Source of the DNA: Moniliophthora roreri
Lineage: Eukaryota > Basidiomycota > Agaricomycetes > Agaricales > Marasmiaceae
Direction of reading: 5' to 3'
DNA length: 64,000 nt
Assembly (NCBI GenBank): GCA_001466705.2
Contig: LATX02000182.1
Location: 124,001 to 188,000 of the forward strand
Of this stretch, positions 1 to 11,239 are shown piece after piece. A program made the position numbers and the translations under genes. The first letter of the stretch is position 1; every line of letters starts with the position of its first letter. Under the pieces are notes generated by a model, which saw nothing but the letters and a program-made list of their open reading frames with translations, did no database searches and was not told the DNA's origin.

Positions 1-278
1 TCTCCACCTTCTAGTTCATATCTCATTTTCAGTCTGCATATTGAAATGTCATCAATATACAGCTGCATAACCTCAGGTATTTCATCCTTCAGTATTTCAC
101 AGACATCCTCATAGAATATAGAAATTGAATTAGTCTATCCTATAGGTAATTTGACTAGTCTGTACATGCTAAAAAGTGTTTGAAACATTGTTAAGTCCCA
201 CAATGAAGGATGTACCTTTCTTTCATTGAATATCCTCCACAAGCTCCTTCTGCAAAATGATTTGCTAGTCCATATATG
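1..278 (-). pseudogene. Reverse transcriptase fragment, family C retroelement
   Basis: Read on the minus strand this encodes part of an RT palm. It includes a GWTNS-like motif (Trp now a stop) and LYIDDISI, where YIDD is the polymerase active-site box. It matches the RT of element C at about 12.3-12.6 kb segment by segment, including the preceding block read here as NHFAEGACGG. The piece is cut by the window start and joins element T1 near 278, in the middle of T1's integrase. It is a scrap of a second C-family copy. The exact junction could be off by some ten bases. Confidence 0.6.
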
Positions 279-2719
279 CCATTGTACAAACTTGGAATGG
301 AAACAAGTTCTTGAGCAGTTCGATCAGCTGAAGTGGCATTCTTGTCAGATGTGTGTTCACCTTCATTTGTTGGCAGGGAACACATCCATCTATGAAGCTT
401 TGTATGAATTTAGCTATTCCTGGCCACCAAAAGTCATGTTGAACTTGTTCCAGTGTGTTCCATTGTCCTGGGTGTCCAACTCCTGGTACTTCATGCACTG
501 TTCAAACAATAGAATGGTGCAGTTGTTTGTTATTTGACATATAAACACATTCTTTGAAGAAGAGAAGGTCTTCTTTGATTTCCCAATTGGACAGGGCCGA
601 CTTGATTGGCGGCATGCCTTGGCTTAGTAATGTCTCCAAGGCCGACTTGTGAAAGTCATCTGGGCCCAATCATTTCCTAATTTCATCTCCTAATTCCAAG
701 TTGATTCTTTTTACAAACAGATGTTCCAGTAAGAGAATTACATTTTCATTGTTGTTATTTTCGTCATCATGTTCATTCGATCATTGCAATAGCACATTGG
801 TCTGGGTCATACTCTTCCCAGGCATGTGAACAAGAGTGACATCAAATTCAGACAGGAAAAGACTCCACCTCACTTGTCTCCAGTTCAATTTCTGTGCAGC
901 TCGGAAATAGGTAAGGTTCTTGTGATCAGATAGGATAACAACCTTGTGTTTTCCTCCCATTAGATAGTGTTGCCATTCCATTAGTGCCCATACAATGGCC
1001 AGTAGTTCCCAATTGTAGATTTCATAATTTTGTTCCATTGGTGATAAAGACTTTAATATATATCCACATGGGTGCCATTCTCCATCTGTTCCTTGCTGCT
1101 GCAATACTCCTCCTGTTGCCCATTTCAAAGTGTCTGCTTCTATTATGAAGGGTTTGTCTGTATCAGGCATTATTAGCACTGGTTCTGAAAGGAATTTTCT
1201 CTTGAGAAGATCAAACAACATTTGACATTCCTCTGTCCATTCAAATTTTCACAGCTTCTTTGTAAGGTCATTGAGCAGCTTGGTGATGTGGGAGTACCTT
1301 CCAATGAACTTGCAATAGAAATTCCCAAAATCTAGGAAGCTGTGTACTCCTTTAACCATCCTGGGAGGTTCCCATTCCACTATCCCTGCTAGCTTTACTG
1401 GATCCATGGCAATGTACCCAGGTTGGATGACCATTCCCAAAAAGATTACTTCTGTAATGTTGAACTTGCATTTCTCCAGTTTTAGGTAGAGATCATGTTT
1501 CCAGATTCTGTGCATCAATCTCTTGGTCTGTTCCTGATGTTCTTCATGGTTTTTTGAGAAAAGGAGGATATCATCCATATATACAACACACCATCCTTCA
1601 TCGATGAAATCCAACAAGATGTCATTCATGAATGCTTGGAATGTGGCTGGTGAATTGCTTAATCCAAAGAATATGACAGTTGGTTTGAAGAGCTCTCTGT
1701 TCATTTTGAAAGCAGCCTTCCATTGACCTCTGTCCTTGATCCTGATGTTGTTATAGCCATTTTGGAGGTCCAATTTGCTAAAAATGTTTGCTCCCTTCAG
1801 CTTATCCAGGAGTTCAGAAATGAGTGGCAGGGAGTAGGCATTTTTGATTGTTCCCTTGTTGAGTTCTTGATAATCCTGTATAGGCCTCAGAGCTCCTTTC
1901 TCCTTTTTTGCTACAAAGAAGGGTGACACCATGGGTGACTTCAATTTCCTGATGTATTCTTTCTGCAAATTTTCCTTCAAGAACTTGTCCTGTTCCTTTT
2001 GTTCTGCTGGACTTAAAGGGTATAGTTTGCAGTTCTGAGAACAAAGTCAGGCTTTAGTTCTATTGCATGATTGTAGGTTCTAGAAGGAGGGAAGTGTTCT
2101 GATTTTCCTTTCTTGAACTGTTCCCAATACTCTTGCAGATAGGATGGAATTAACTTGTCAATGCTTTTCTTCACCCCTTCCACTTGTTGTGCTAATTCTT
2201 GTGAGGCTGTTATTTTTGCTCCGATAAGTACTTCCTTTGGGGTGCTGTCCAGTATTCCCATAAATCTTTTAATCTGAATTTTCTGTCTTAGAGGAAATTC
2301 CATTTCTCCAGTCTCCCAGTCTATACTAGGGTTGTGGAATCTAAGCCAAGGAAGCCCCAGAATCATTTCTTCGTCTCCAATCCCTGAGATCAGGAAGTTT
2401 TCTCTGAACTCTTTTCCTGACATCTTGAATTCTATCTCAATCATGTGGGATATCTATGCCATTTTATTCAGTATTCCATCCATGTTGAATACTTTTATCT
2501 TCTCTAGAAGCCTTTCCCATTTCTTCTCTAGTTTCCTTGCCAATGACAGACTGATGAACCTTCCTCCAGCCCCTGAGTCCAACAGAGCTTGAGTTTTGAC
2601 GATTTGATTTCCCACTTTGTACTGAAGAGGAAGATGCATAGAATTCCAATTGATTTTAGCTAGTACAAAGTGTGAAATTGTTACAGGTGGTAGAGATGTT
2701 GTCCTCCTTCACTGTTTCA
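279..2719 (-). pseudogene. T1 pol (protease, RT, RNase H, partial integrase)
   Basis: On the minus strand the domains follow in order. Protease, around 2450-2650, has LLDSGAGG, the catalytic Asp loop of retropepsins. RT, 1249-1980, is one unbroken stretch with YMDDILLFSK, the catalytic DD. RNase H, 781-1221, has IIEADTLKWATG and SDHKNLTYF. A pre-integrase segment follows, with the zinc-finger remnant WWPGIAKF..CVPCQQMK at 265-498. The integrase DDE core is cut after its first strand. It would process the polyprotein, copy the RNA and integrate the cDNA. In-frame stops sit among others at the RNase H end (TGA after the LLQ codons) and between protease and RT. It lies in the -1 frame relative to gag. 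Confidence 0.75.
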
Positions 2720-4122
2720 AAAACCCTCCTGTTCTATGAGATTCAATAATCAATTCTTTTCTTCTTTGGTTTGTTCATTTACCAAGGCTCTGATCTTTGT
2801 GAACCTATCTTCTTTTGAAAGCTTCTTAGGCTCTTCCTTCTTCAGTTCTCTCTTCTTTACCCCATCCAGGCAGTCTCAAATGTGATGGCCACTTCTCCCA
2901 CATTAGAAGCAGAGACCCTTTGCCATATATTTCTTCTGATCTACTTCTGTGATTTTCCTAATCATGGCATCCTTCTTTTTATGAAAGTTTTGTTGGGGCC
3001 TTCTTCCATTGTCTTTGTCCCACTTCTTCCCATATTTCTGGGTTTGTTTGTGACTTTCATCACACAAGATTGCAGCATTCATCCATTCCTTTATAGTGTC
3101 CAGCTTCCCTTCTGGTTGAGTCATGATTTTCAGCATGAGACTCTTGGGCAGTCCTCTTTTGAAGGCTTCAATTTGAGCTGCATCATTGTACTCTGTCTGG
3201 TTGGCAAGGTGGGTGAATTGATATGTGTATTTGTCGGCTCTTTCCTTCATTTTCAAGTCCCTAAGCTTCATCTGGGCTTCCAAAGCTGTATCCAAAGGTT
3301 CAAAGGATGTTTTGAAGTCTTCAATAAATTTAGACCAAGCATCAATAAATTTAGACCAAGCAACTTTTTTGGCATCTGAGTTGTATGCCAAAAGAAGGTC
3401 CATCTTCTCATTCTTCCAGAATTCCCCTGGTCCATCCATCATGTATGACAAGAGACAGAGCTTCTTTGTCCTATCATTGGTGAAGGTTTTGGGGTTAAGG
3501 GTGATGTACAGTAGAACTTCTCTGAGGAACTTCTTTGCCTCCTTCTTCTGGCCAGTAAATGCTCTGGGCAACACTGCTTTAACTTCCTTCTCTGCTGCCA
3601 CCACCTGTACTGGTACTATGGCACCTATCTTTGCTTCTTCGGCTTCTGGCTCACTTTTGGGCTTACTCCCTGACAGTCTCTTTTCTTCAGCCATCTCTTC
3701 AATCAGCAATTGTTTCTTTGACCTGGGGCTGTTCTTTAATGCTTCGAGAAGTTTCTCAAATGGGTCTTGTTCCTCCACTAACAGTGAGGAGGTGGTAGAT
3801 GTATCCAAGTCTTTCTTCTTCAATGTAGGTGGAGGTGTATTATCTTCAGAATCATTCTTTTCTGCTCCAAGCATGGTGAATAATGGGGTTGAGGTTCTTC
3901 TTGTTTCTGACTGTTCTCTTTGTGTCTCTGCTGGAGGCTGCTTCTCTGGCAAGGGCAACTGTGAGTGGGTCAGGAGCTCTCTGTGTAATGCTCTGGTTAA
4001 CAGTGGGGTCACTCATCTATCTGGGTTCAATATCAATTGGGTTTGTAATCCATGCTGCCACTCTTCCACCTCGGTGATGTCTTGTTCAATCCACTGTCCC
4101 TTCTGTGGTGGTGTCTTGTCTT
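2717..4122 (-). pseudogene. T1 gag
   Basis: This is a Gag capsid/nucleocapsid protein. The long open part is 2903-4012. It has a Pro/Ser-rich N-terminal region, an acidic linker, a capsid-like helical part (FLREVLLYITLNP, WSKFIEDFKTSFEPLD) and a CCHC zinc knuckle at about 2860-2925 now interrupted by TAA and TGA. The start codon seems lost near 4122, judged by comparison with element D. The gene ends at TGA 2717-2719, directly after GGGTTTT (2720-2726), the same frameshift-like site as in D, E and F. Confidence 0.7.
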
Positions 4123-4164
4123 CCTAAGTGAGTGATGCCTAGACCTGAAGAGGTCAGCAACTGA

Positions 4165-4176
4165 TCAGCTTGACCT
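4165..4176 (-). promoter_or_regulatory. T1 putative self-primer binding site
   Basis: Two bases inside the 5' LTR the minus strand reads AGGTCAAGCTGA. Ten of these bases are complementary to AGCTTGACCT in the LTR (4325-4334), just where a transcript should begin. No TGG-type tRNA primer site is present. This fits Tf1-like self-priming; the match is shorter than the 12 nt in E and F. Confidence 0.5.
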
Positions 4177-4178
4177 TG

Positions 4179-4606
4179 TGTTATGTTGCTTGCATGGCAA
4201 TGAACTACCTAACACTCTTGGACTGAGTATCAGGCCTTTCCTAAGTCAAGTTTGAGTTCATTCAACAGATGTTGAAGTTCAGATTTCCTTCTTCATTGCT
4301 TAGACACAAGCTAATATATTAACTAGGTCAAGCTAGAGATCTAAGTCTCTGCTTGAGTGCTTAAATAAGTACAACCAATCATATATCTACCATATATGTA
4401 TATAGCGACGAGTCCAGTGATTGGTAACAATTAGCAATGGTATTGGCATAAAGGTAATACAATGTAGAGGGAAATAGGAGCTGGGATGATGTATGTGTCT
4501 GATAGAAGAAGAAGCATATGACTGATAAGAAGAAGAGGGCTGGGAAGGTGTACTAAGTCCAAGGAAAAGAAGAAGCATATGTAAAACAAAGAAAGAAGTT
4601 ATAACA
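4179..4606 (-). repeat. T1 5' LTR (428 bp)
   Basis: On the minus strand it begins TGTTATAA and ends CATAACA. A TATTTAAG box lies about 32 nt before the AGCTTGACCT self-primer motif at 4325-4334, giving a promoter-like U3 and a predictable start of R. The outer side abuts the B1 integrase reading, which ends abruptly at 4607. Confidence 0.75.
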
Positions 4607-5082
4607 TGATTGATGATGACTAGGATAGATGTATGACTGTTGGAATCAGGGAGTTGCTCAATAAAGTCTATTGAGATAGAATCCCAAGGTTGGGTTGGAA
4701 CAGGTAATAGCTTGAGCAAACTGTATGGCCAATGTTGTCATGCTTTGTTCCTACCACAGTCCATGCAGGAGTGAACATAATTCTTGACAAAGTCTCAGAT
4801 CTGAGGCCAGGTATATGCACATCTGATAACCACAAGCATGTGATTCTGACCAAAATGTCCAGCAAAGATGTGATTGTGGTAGTGTTTGCAGACTTGGAGG
4901 CATAGGTCCTTAGCCAAAGGCACAAATATCCTGTCATCTAGCCTAAGGAGGCTGGATTTGTCGATAGTCCATCAGTTGTGACCCTTTTTTGCATGTTGCA
5001 AGCCTGCAACAGCTTCTGGATTGGAGGAAAGAAAGGAGAGGATGTTGAAATGGAATTTTTCAATGTCTATGAGAACACTTGC

Positions 5083-6130
5083 TCAGAGAACAGGTTCCTC
5101 TAGGTAGGTTGCCCAAAGAGAGGAGACGAGCTGTTCTTTAGTGAAGATTGGCTGAAAGTTCTGTAGATTGACTGATGTGTAGCTGGTATCTTCTTCTTTA
5201 GAGTAGATGTCCCAATGTCTAGTCAGGGCATCAGGCTTAGCACCCAATCTCTCCAGCCAAAAACAGATTACTATGTTGAAGGCTGACAAATACTCAGATC
5301 ATTGAACCTGTCACCAAGTGAGAATCTTGATAGTGGAGAAGTATTCCAAGTTCTTGTGGTCAGTGATAATATTGATCAGGTGAGCAGCACCTTTGAGATA
5401 GTGGTTCCACTTGACATCCTTCCAGGTGAGTCAGGTGAGAGGGATGGTGATGTCAGAGTAGCTATAGATAAAACAATGGTGAAAGTTACAGAACCCAAGG
5501 AAGGATTGGACATCTTTGATTTTATGGGGAGCAGGCCAGTTAGTGATAGCTCAGACCTTGTTCTCAGCCATGTGGAAACCATTGGGTGAGAGGATGTACT
5601 CAAGGAATTTGCATTCAGATATGTGGAACTTGCACTTCTTGGGATTACAGGACAAGCTGGCTTTTTGAGTTGCCAAAGGACCTCCTTGATGTGCTTCTCA
5701 TAGTCATTCATGTTCTCAGAGTAGATGAGAATGTCATCAAGATAGACAACAACACAGATGTCTAGCAGGTCAGTGAAAATGGAGTTGATAAAGTGCTGGT
5801 GAGTCCTTTGGGAATGATGTTCTATTGGTAAGAACCGTATTGGGTGTGAAACACAGTTTTCCACTTGTCACCATCAGTGATTCATATGAGGTGGTATGCA
5901 TGGCAAAGGTTGAGCTTGGTATAAACAGAGGCTTTGCTTAGGGCATCAAGCAGGTCAGAGATGAGAGGAAGCAGGTATTGGTCCTTCTTGGTGATCTTGT
6001 TCAGACCCCAAAAGTCCACACACAGGTGTAGAGCTCTAGACTTCTTCTTCACAAAGAGTACTGGTGCACTGAAAGGAGAGCCAGAGGAGGTAATGAATTC
6101 ACTGTGAAGATTCTTGTCTAGAAAATCCTA
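5083..6130 (-). pseudogene. B1 RT and RNase H
   Basis: The block at 5880-6080 on the minus strand gives the RT fingers ([17 protein letters not shown].., ISDLLDAL). It is followed by 5376-5864 with VVYLDDILIYSENMNDY, the intact catalytic DD box, and the connection/RNase H part ending at 5083-5289 in RLGAKPDALTRHWD. The last block is nearly identical in sequence to 37875-38066 of B2. The frame breaks at several points, so no full enzyme can be made. Confidence 0.65.
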
Positions 6131-6207
6131 GAGGGCTTTGAGCTCAGCTTCCAAAAGAGGGTAGACTCAGCTGAAAGGTGGCTGAGCACCTTCCTCAAGC
6201 TCAATCT

Positions 6208-7190
6208 TCAGATCGAACTCTCAGTATGGAGCAAGCTTCCAAGACAGATTCTTATTGAAGATAGATGCAAACTCATTGATAGGGAGGACAAATCAACCAG
6301 CTCAATGTCACTGGCCTTATCTGAAGACTCAGTGCATAAGGGGTCCAAAGCATAGAGGGTGAACTGTTGCAAACCCAGCTTGTTACAAGCATGAAGGAAT
6401 GCCCCAGCAGAGATGAGTGATATAGGTTGGACAGCAGCACAAGTTTCAGGCAAGGTATAGACAGGTTCATACAGCCAGGAGGGCTTATGTGGCTTCCTTA
6501 GTAACAAGAGAAGCATTGGCTGAGGTGGAAGTGAAACAGAGACTGGCAGAACATTGGACAAAGTGTCAGATGCAGCCAAAGCAGGTTGCAGAGCTGCAGA
6601 AGATGCATCAAGGTGCTAGAATGCAATACTGCCTTCAGCCCAGTCAATCAACAGATTGTAGTGGGTGAGCCAGTTATATTCAAGCACTAGATTGCATTCT
6701 GAATCAAGTCAGGTGACATAGAAATCCAGATGAAGAGTTTCTCCATAGCTGAAATGAATTGGAAGAATAACTGTCTCAGTGATAAACATACCATTAGAGC
6801 TGTCTAAGAGTTTGAGTCACATAGAAGGGATCTTTTCAGTAGGAATGCAGTGTTTTCATATGAAATTGGAGTCTATAAAACAGTGGGAAGAACCAAAATT
6901 GATAAGAGCAAGGAAATGTAGTAAGAGGAATTGGAAAGGGGAAGAGAGGCTATGAGAAGGGAGTACCTGCATAGGCAGGCTAGCAATTGAGGTGGGAGGA
7001 GATGGAGTTGTAGCCATAGTATTCACTGGATGTTGGTCTAGTGAAAAACCCAGCTTGTTGCTGCAGAGATTCCTGAATGAAGTCACTCTGGGTTTGGAAA
7101 ACAGGTTTAGCATGAGCAGAGTGCTCTATCTTACCAGATGAGGCAGAAGCTTTTTCAACCCAACATTTTGCTCAGAAGTTGCATTCATCG
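6208..7190 (-). pseudogene. B1 protease region and nucleocapsid end
   Basis: On the minus strand 6856-7113 holds the retropepsin-like loop GSSHCFIDSNFI, and 6208-6840 continues with the C-terminal protease fold and linker to RT. At about 7140-7190 lies a remnant of a Cys-rich knuckle (ECNF.AKCW). The same stretch recurs on the plus strand at 17.9-18.3 kb in B2, which confirms the family assignment. Confidence 0.55.
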
Positions 7191-7262
7191 TCTTGCTGTT
7201 GTTTGTGGGAATCCAAGGAGGACTGAGGTTTGGCAGTGAAAGAAGACATGGGAGTAGTATAA

Positions 7263-7469
7263 GGTCAATAGGAGAAAAAGTCTATAGAACAGCAGGTAGA
7301 AGTAGAAGATACTGTTAGGACTATGTGGAAGGAACAGAAAGTACAGCTGAATGACTAAAGGGAGTTGTACAAGGAGTACTGTATGCAGGTGTATTCACTG
7401 AAGCTATTGGCAACAGCCCTACTGCCTATGGCAAAGAATTGCATGAGATGAGTCTCATACAAGGAGTAT
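7263..7469. other. No recognisable feature
   Basis: Purine-rich sequence between the last readable B1 codons and an inverted repeat. It may be the 5' part of B1 gag or its leader, but no motif is visible. Confidence 0.3.
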
Positions 7470-7876
7470 GAGAGGAGTTTAAATGAGAGATTGCATAGAA
7501 CAATGTTAATCTTCTACTTGAGATATCAAAGTACTGTACATGCATCTTATATACTATCTAGGCTATGGCAACAAGGCTAGTGCATGTATCTACACAAGGA
7601 CTTTGCAGAACATGCTGCAAGTATAGAGATGCAGAGCAGAAGTAGAACATGAGGATAGGAACATGTATGCAGGGTTAACTGCACTGATACTTTGTATGAG
7701 TGATCTTGGCTGAGAGGTATGGGCATAACATAGTGACATCTTGGTCATTATCCTTATGGACTACACATGTTCTCCACATTGTACCTCTCCCAGTAGATAT
7801 AAGCCATTGTATTCTACCAGTATATCTCAAGTGGAAAATTAACATTGTTCTATGCTCTACTCCTCTCTTCTCTACT
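7470..7876. repeat. Imperfect inverted repeat, MITE-like
   Basis: GCATAGAACAATGTTAAT followed by TTCTACTTGAGATAT (from 7493) returns as its reverse complement at about 7820-7855 with few mismatches. A further short match (GAGAGGAGT) lies outside on both sides. The roughly 400-bp unit has no coding potential that I can see. I found no clear target-site duplication, so a miniature DNA transposon is likely but not shown. Confidence 0.45.
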
Positions 7877-9345
7877 TGCTTCTCTCTTTGCTTGTGCAGA
7901 GACCCTTCATCTCAGCCAAATCCTATAGCTTAGTAGTACTGTTGCCAAAAGCTTCAGCAAACCTTTCTCCTTCATACAGTAATCCCTGTACAGCATTCTC
8001 CTTGCTGCTTGGCCACTATCTTGCACTCAATGCAATGCTGCCAATTCTCGTTGTGAAACTGGATCAGGCACATCTACCCACTGTCAATGCTATTCTCACC
8101 TTCAATTGCAATGTTTGTTCAGAATGTACTTCTTTGACACCTTCACCATAAACAACCAGCACTTCATTCAATTGCTGAGTAGCTTAGCTAGTAATATTCT
8201 TTTATTTCTCTTCATTTATTCTCACTCTAACCTTAATATTTTCAGGTCTCACCTTTCAGACTTCTGCCATCTTTACACATGAAATGCATGCTTTTTGTGC
8301 CCATGCAGCTGCATTCAAAAATCATCAGTCTTCCTTTTCTCTTTCTCTTAGGAAAGCACAAAGCCTTAAAGGCATCTGTGGATTCATCAGATAAGGAAGA
8401 AGTACAAATTGTCAATAATACAAATGACAATTTGGAAGTATATACTATTTCCCCTCTATTCCTTAATATTAACTACATACTCATCTGCTTATTCTGAACA
8501 GATGCAGGATGCCAGGTCTCTTTCTACCTCTGTCCATGCTCCTAAGTCTAGTTCCATGAATGATCCTGTGCAGAAAGTCTGCTTCTCTAAAAATAATACT
8601 GTATGTCCTTCAATATTATTATCACATTCTTTATCTCCAATTTCTTCCTTCTTCAAGGTGGATAAAAAGAAAAAGGACAAGAAGGTTTCAAGTAACTCTC
8701 TTGATGTCAGCCTTCTTTCCTTTACTCATTTAACATCTTAGTTACTTAATATTCTCTGTAATAGGTTACCACCACTGCTCCTGAGGCCAAACCAACTACT
8801 TCTACTTCCAAGAAGAGTAAGGTCTCTTCATCAGTTGTGGATTGTTGCTAAGAAACAACTGGCAAGTTATTCTCTTTCTTATTATTGTTTATAGACATTA
8901 ATATTATTTCTTCTGCAGATGAACAAGCACTCTGTGCCCTTGCGTTTGAATCAATTGCTAAAAAATCAGCATTGATTCTATTCCTCGACCTGGAAAAGGC
9001 TTTCTCCAAAGTTCTCTTGTCAGTTGCAAACTTCCTTCATGCTGAACTCTCCTCCTTGAAACACAATATTCATTTCTACATTGGACAATACCAGGTCTCC
9101 TCCAAGAGTCTTGAAGAAGTTAATTGTATCTGTCTCTCCAATGTTGCTATCCAAGACAAGCAAATGGGCAGGCTCAACCCATTTATTCTACTATTGAGGT
9201 TGAAACAGTCCCTGCTCCAGTCAATACTTAGAGCTTTTTCTAAAGGTTTAGACCTCTCACTTATCAAACGTCTCTATAAACATATTCTCTCTGATACTCA
9301 ACTTCTACAGTTGTTATCTCTAATACTCCACTCTCTGTAACTGTA
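7877..9345 (+). pseudogene. Relic of a multi-exon gene with a cysteine cluster
   Basis: The product is unknown. At 8022-8114 the plus strand encodes C-x2-C-x6-C followed by a second Cys group (C-x-C-x7-C). This layout also occurs, better kept, in the relic at 40.6-41.7 kb. Several segments look like short introns: GTATAT..AACAG ending near 8500; GTATGT..TTCAAG near 8601-8658; one ending CTCTGTAATAG near 8764; one ending TTCTGCAG near 8919. The last exon, from about 8920, reads helical (EQALCALAFESIAKKSAL..). Stop codons break the exons. It could be a host gene fragment or cargo of a mobile element. Confidence 0.35.
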
Positions 9346-9524
9346 TTATAACTCTGTATCTTTGCCATATAGCCAGTCACTCTTTCCAATTCCAGCTGCA
9401 TGTATCTGTTTGCCATCTATTTTGTGTGACTAAGTCAACTTTTCAATATTCATATCTTTTACCTATAAATGAAGAGAGTCTTACAATCACTCTTTTGTGA
9501 CTGCCCAACTCCAAATTATTCTTC

Positions 9525-11233
9525 TTAATTTCCCAGTCCAATCATTAGGAACTTTAATTCCCTCTGAATCCTCTGTTGTCTCATTTGTCTGGGCTCATCT
9601 AAGTCTATATCTTCAATATCATCTTTCTCATTGTGCCATTTTTCTTTAATATTATCATCATCTACAAGTTCTTTGCCTGGTTCTGGTCTTTTCAGTTCTG
9701 GTATGTTTGGAAATATAAAGTCTTCACTGACATACTGTTTACTTTCTTCATCTTCTACCATTTTGTTGATCTGTTCTCTTGACATGTCTATCAATTTATA
9801 AATATTTTCTAGTAGAGAAATGGGTTCATATCTTGCTACATGTGGTACCACTCTAAATGCAGCTACTTTCTCTTTCTTTACTGCACCATTTATAGCAGCT
9901 AAGATATAAGAGCCTTCTTTTGTACCTCTGACCACTATCATTGGTTCTAAGTACCTTGGGTACATTTTTCTATCCAAATCTTTCTCTATGCCAGAATTAT
10001 GCATCTGCACCAGTTGTCCTGGTTTAAAATCAAAATCCTTAATCTTGTGTCTATTTTCTTTCTCAAATTTTCTTAAATTTTCTCTCTTTATTTTATCTAC
10101 TCTCTCTATCATTTCATTGACATGTGTATGGTGTTTAGCTGGTGCTAACACTCTATATCCCACTAATTCTTTGTGTGATAATATTCTATCCAGTGTATGT
10201 ACTAACCACATCAATTCCACAATATCAAAGGGTAAGATTGGCTCTGCTTCCATTACTAAAAAGTATAGTGAACATCCCAATCCTCTCCTAATTGTAACTC
10301 TATCTGCCCATAGTACTGGTTTCAAGTACCAATACTATTTCCTCAAATCTCCACCTGTAGCTTTCACTAAGGCTTGTCTTATATCAAAATGGGGTCTCTC
10401 AATCTTCCCATTAGCTTGAGAATCATAGGGTGAAATCTTAATATGCCTCACTCCATATTTCCCATTTAACCATTTCATCACTACTTCTAGCTGGGGAGCA
10501 TTGTCTGTGACAATCTCTTCTACTGGTCCTCAATGACACAAAATATCTTCAAATATCCATTCTCCAATAGTTTTTGCTTTTTCATCTCTTATCACTCTAG
10601 CTTCTGACCAATTTGATAATGCACACCTAGCATGAGCTACATTCTTACAACCATTGCTAGCTGGTGATAGTTTAAATATATCTATATGAATCTTCTGGAA
10701 CAAAGACAGTGTATGTGTCCATATAGGTGGAATCTTAATCATACTCAACTGCCTATCTTGACAGACATGGTTGACATGATTTCACAAACCATTCTACATC
10801 ATGCTCTAGTTCTGGCCACCAAAATCTCTTCTTAAGGAGTTGCTCAGTTGCAAACATTCCTTTGTGACCCATATAATCATGTGCTGCCAACACTATCCAT
10901 TTTTTTATCTTTCAAAACTACCAGCTTGTGCTGTCCTTCTAATTCTTCATTTCTTCTATACAGTCTGCCTTCTTTGTCTACAAAGAACCTCTGAGCCTGT
11001 TTCTTTATAAATTTTTCATAATTCCTGTCTAAATCTCTTTGTCTAATCCAATCCTCATTTGTCAGATAAGTGATTATATCTGGCAAGGCTTCATCTGACT
11101 TTTTTCTCAGCATTGTGCAGTGAGATTCCACATAAGGATTTTGTTCCTGCCATTCAGTTGTTAATGCAGGCAGAAATATTTTGATCTGTGTGAACAACTC
11201 ATATATTAGCCATCCCAAAACCAAATTATTCAT
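9525..11233 (-). pseudogene. Element C integrase
   Basis: Three blocks are readable on the minus strand. 10877-11233 is the connection and N-terminal part. 10530-10748 has KIHIDIFKLSP, with the first catalytic Asp in HID. 10400-10530 has VTDNAPQ (second Asp) and DSQANGKIERPH (catalytic Glu). The C-terminal part, 9525-10325, is 266 residues without a stop. It contains a DNA-binding, SH3-like stretch (FDFKPGQLVQMHNSGIEKDL) and a charged tail. All three DDE residues survive, but stops lie between the blocks. Confidence 0.65.
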
Positions 11234-11239
11234 TCTTGT

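Larger units (their letters stand above)
279..4606 (-). mobile_element. Ty3/gypsy chromovirus T1, 3'-truncated
   Basis: The element runs right to left: 5' LTR 4179-4606, self-primer site 4165-4176, gag, then pol. It stops inside the integrase near 278, so the integrase C-terminal half, chromodomain, third ORF and 3' LTR are missing. The 5' LTR lies in the integrase of older element B1. Its protein order and motifs match D, E and F, so all four are one lineage. Frames are broken by TGA/TAA codons and small indels. No target-site duplication can be tested because the other end is lost. Confidence 0.8.
4607..7262 (-). mobile_element. Decayed Ty3/gypsy chromovirus B1
   Basis: This family differs from T1/D/E/F and is shared with B2. 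Minus-strand order from high to low coordinate: zinc-knuckle remnant near 7140-7190; protease loop LINFGSSHCFID (about 6880-6910, catalytic Asp replaced by Asn); RT with YLDDILIYSE (about 5715-5750); RNase H end with AKPDALTR (about 5220); integrase up to DSISIDFIEQL (about 4650-4690), where T1's LTR interrupts it. Stops and frame changes are frequent. The gag N-terminal part and both LTRs were not found. Confidence 0.7.
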
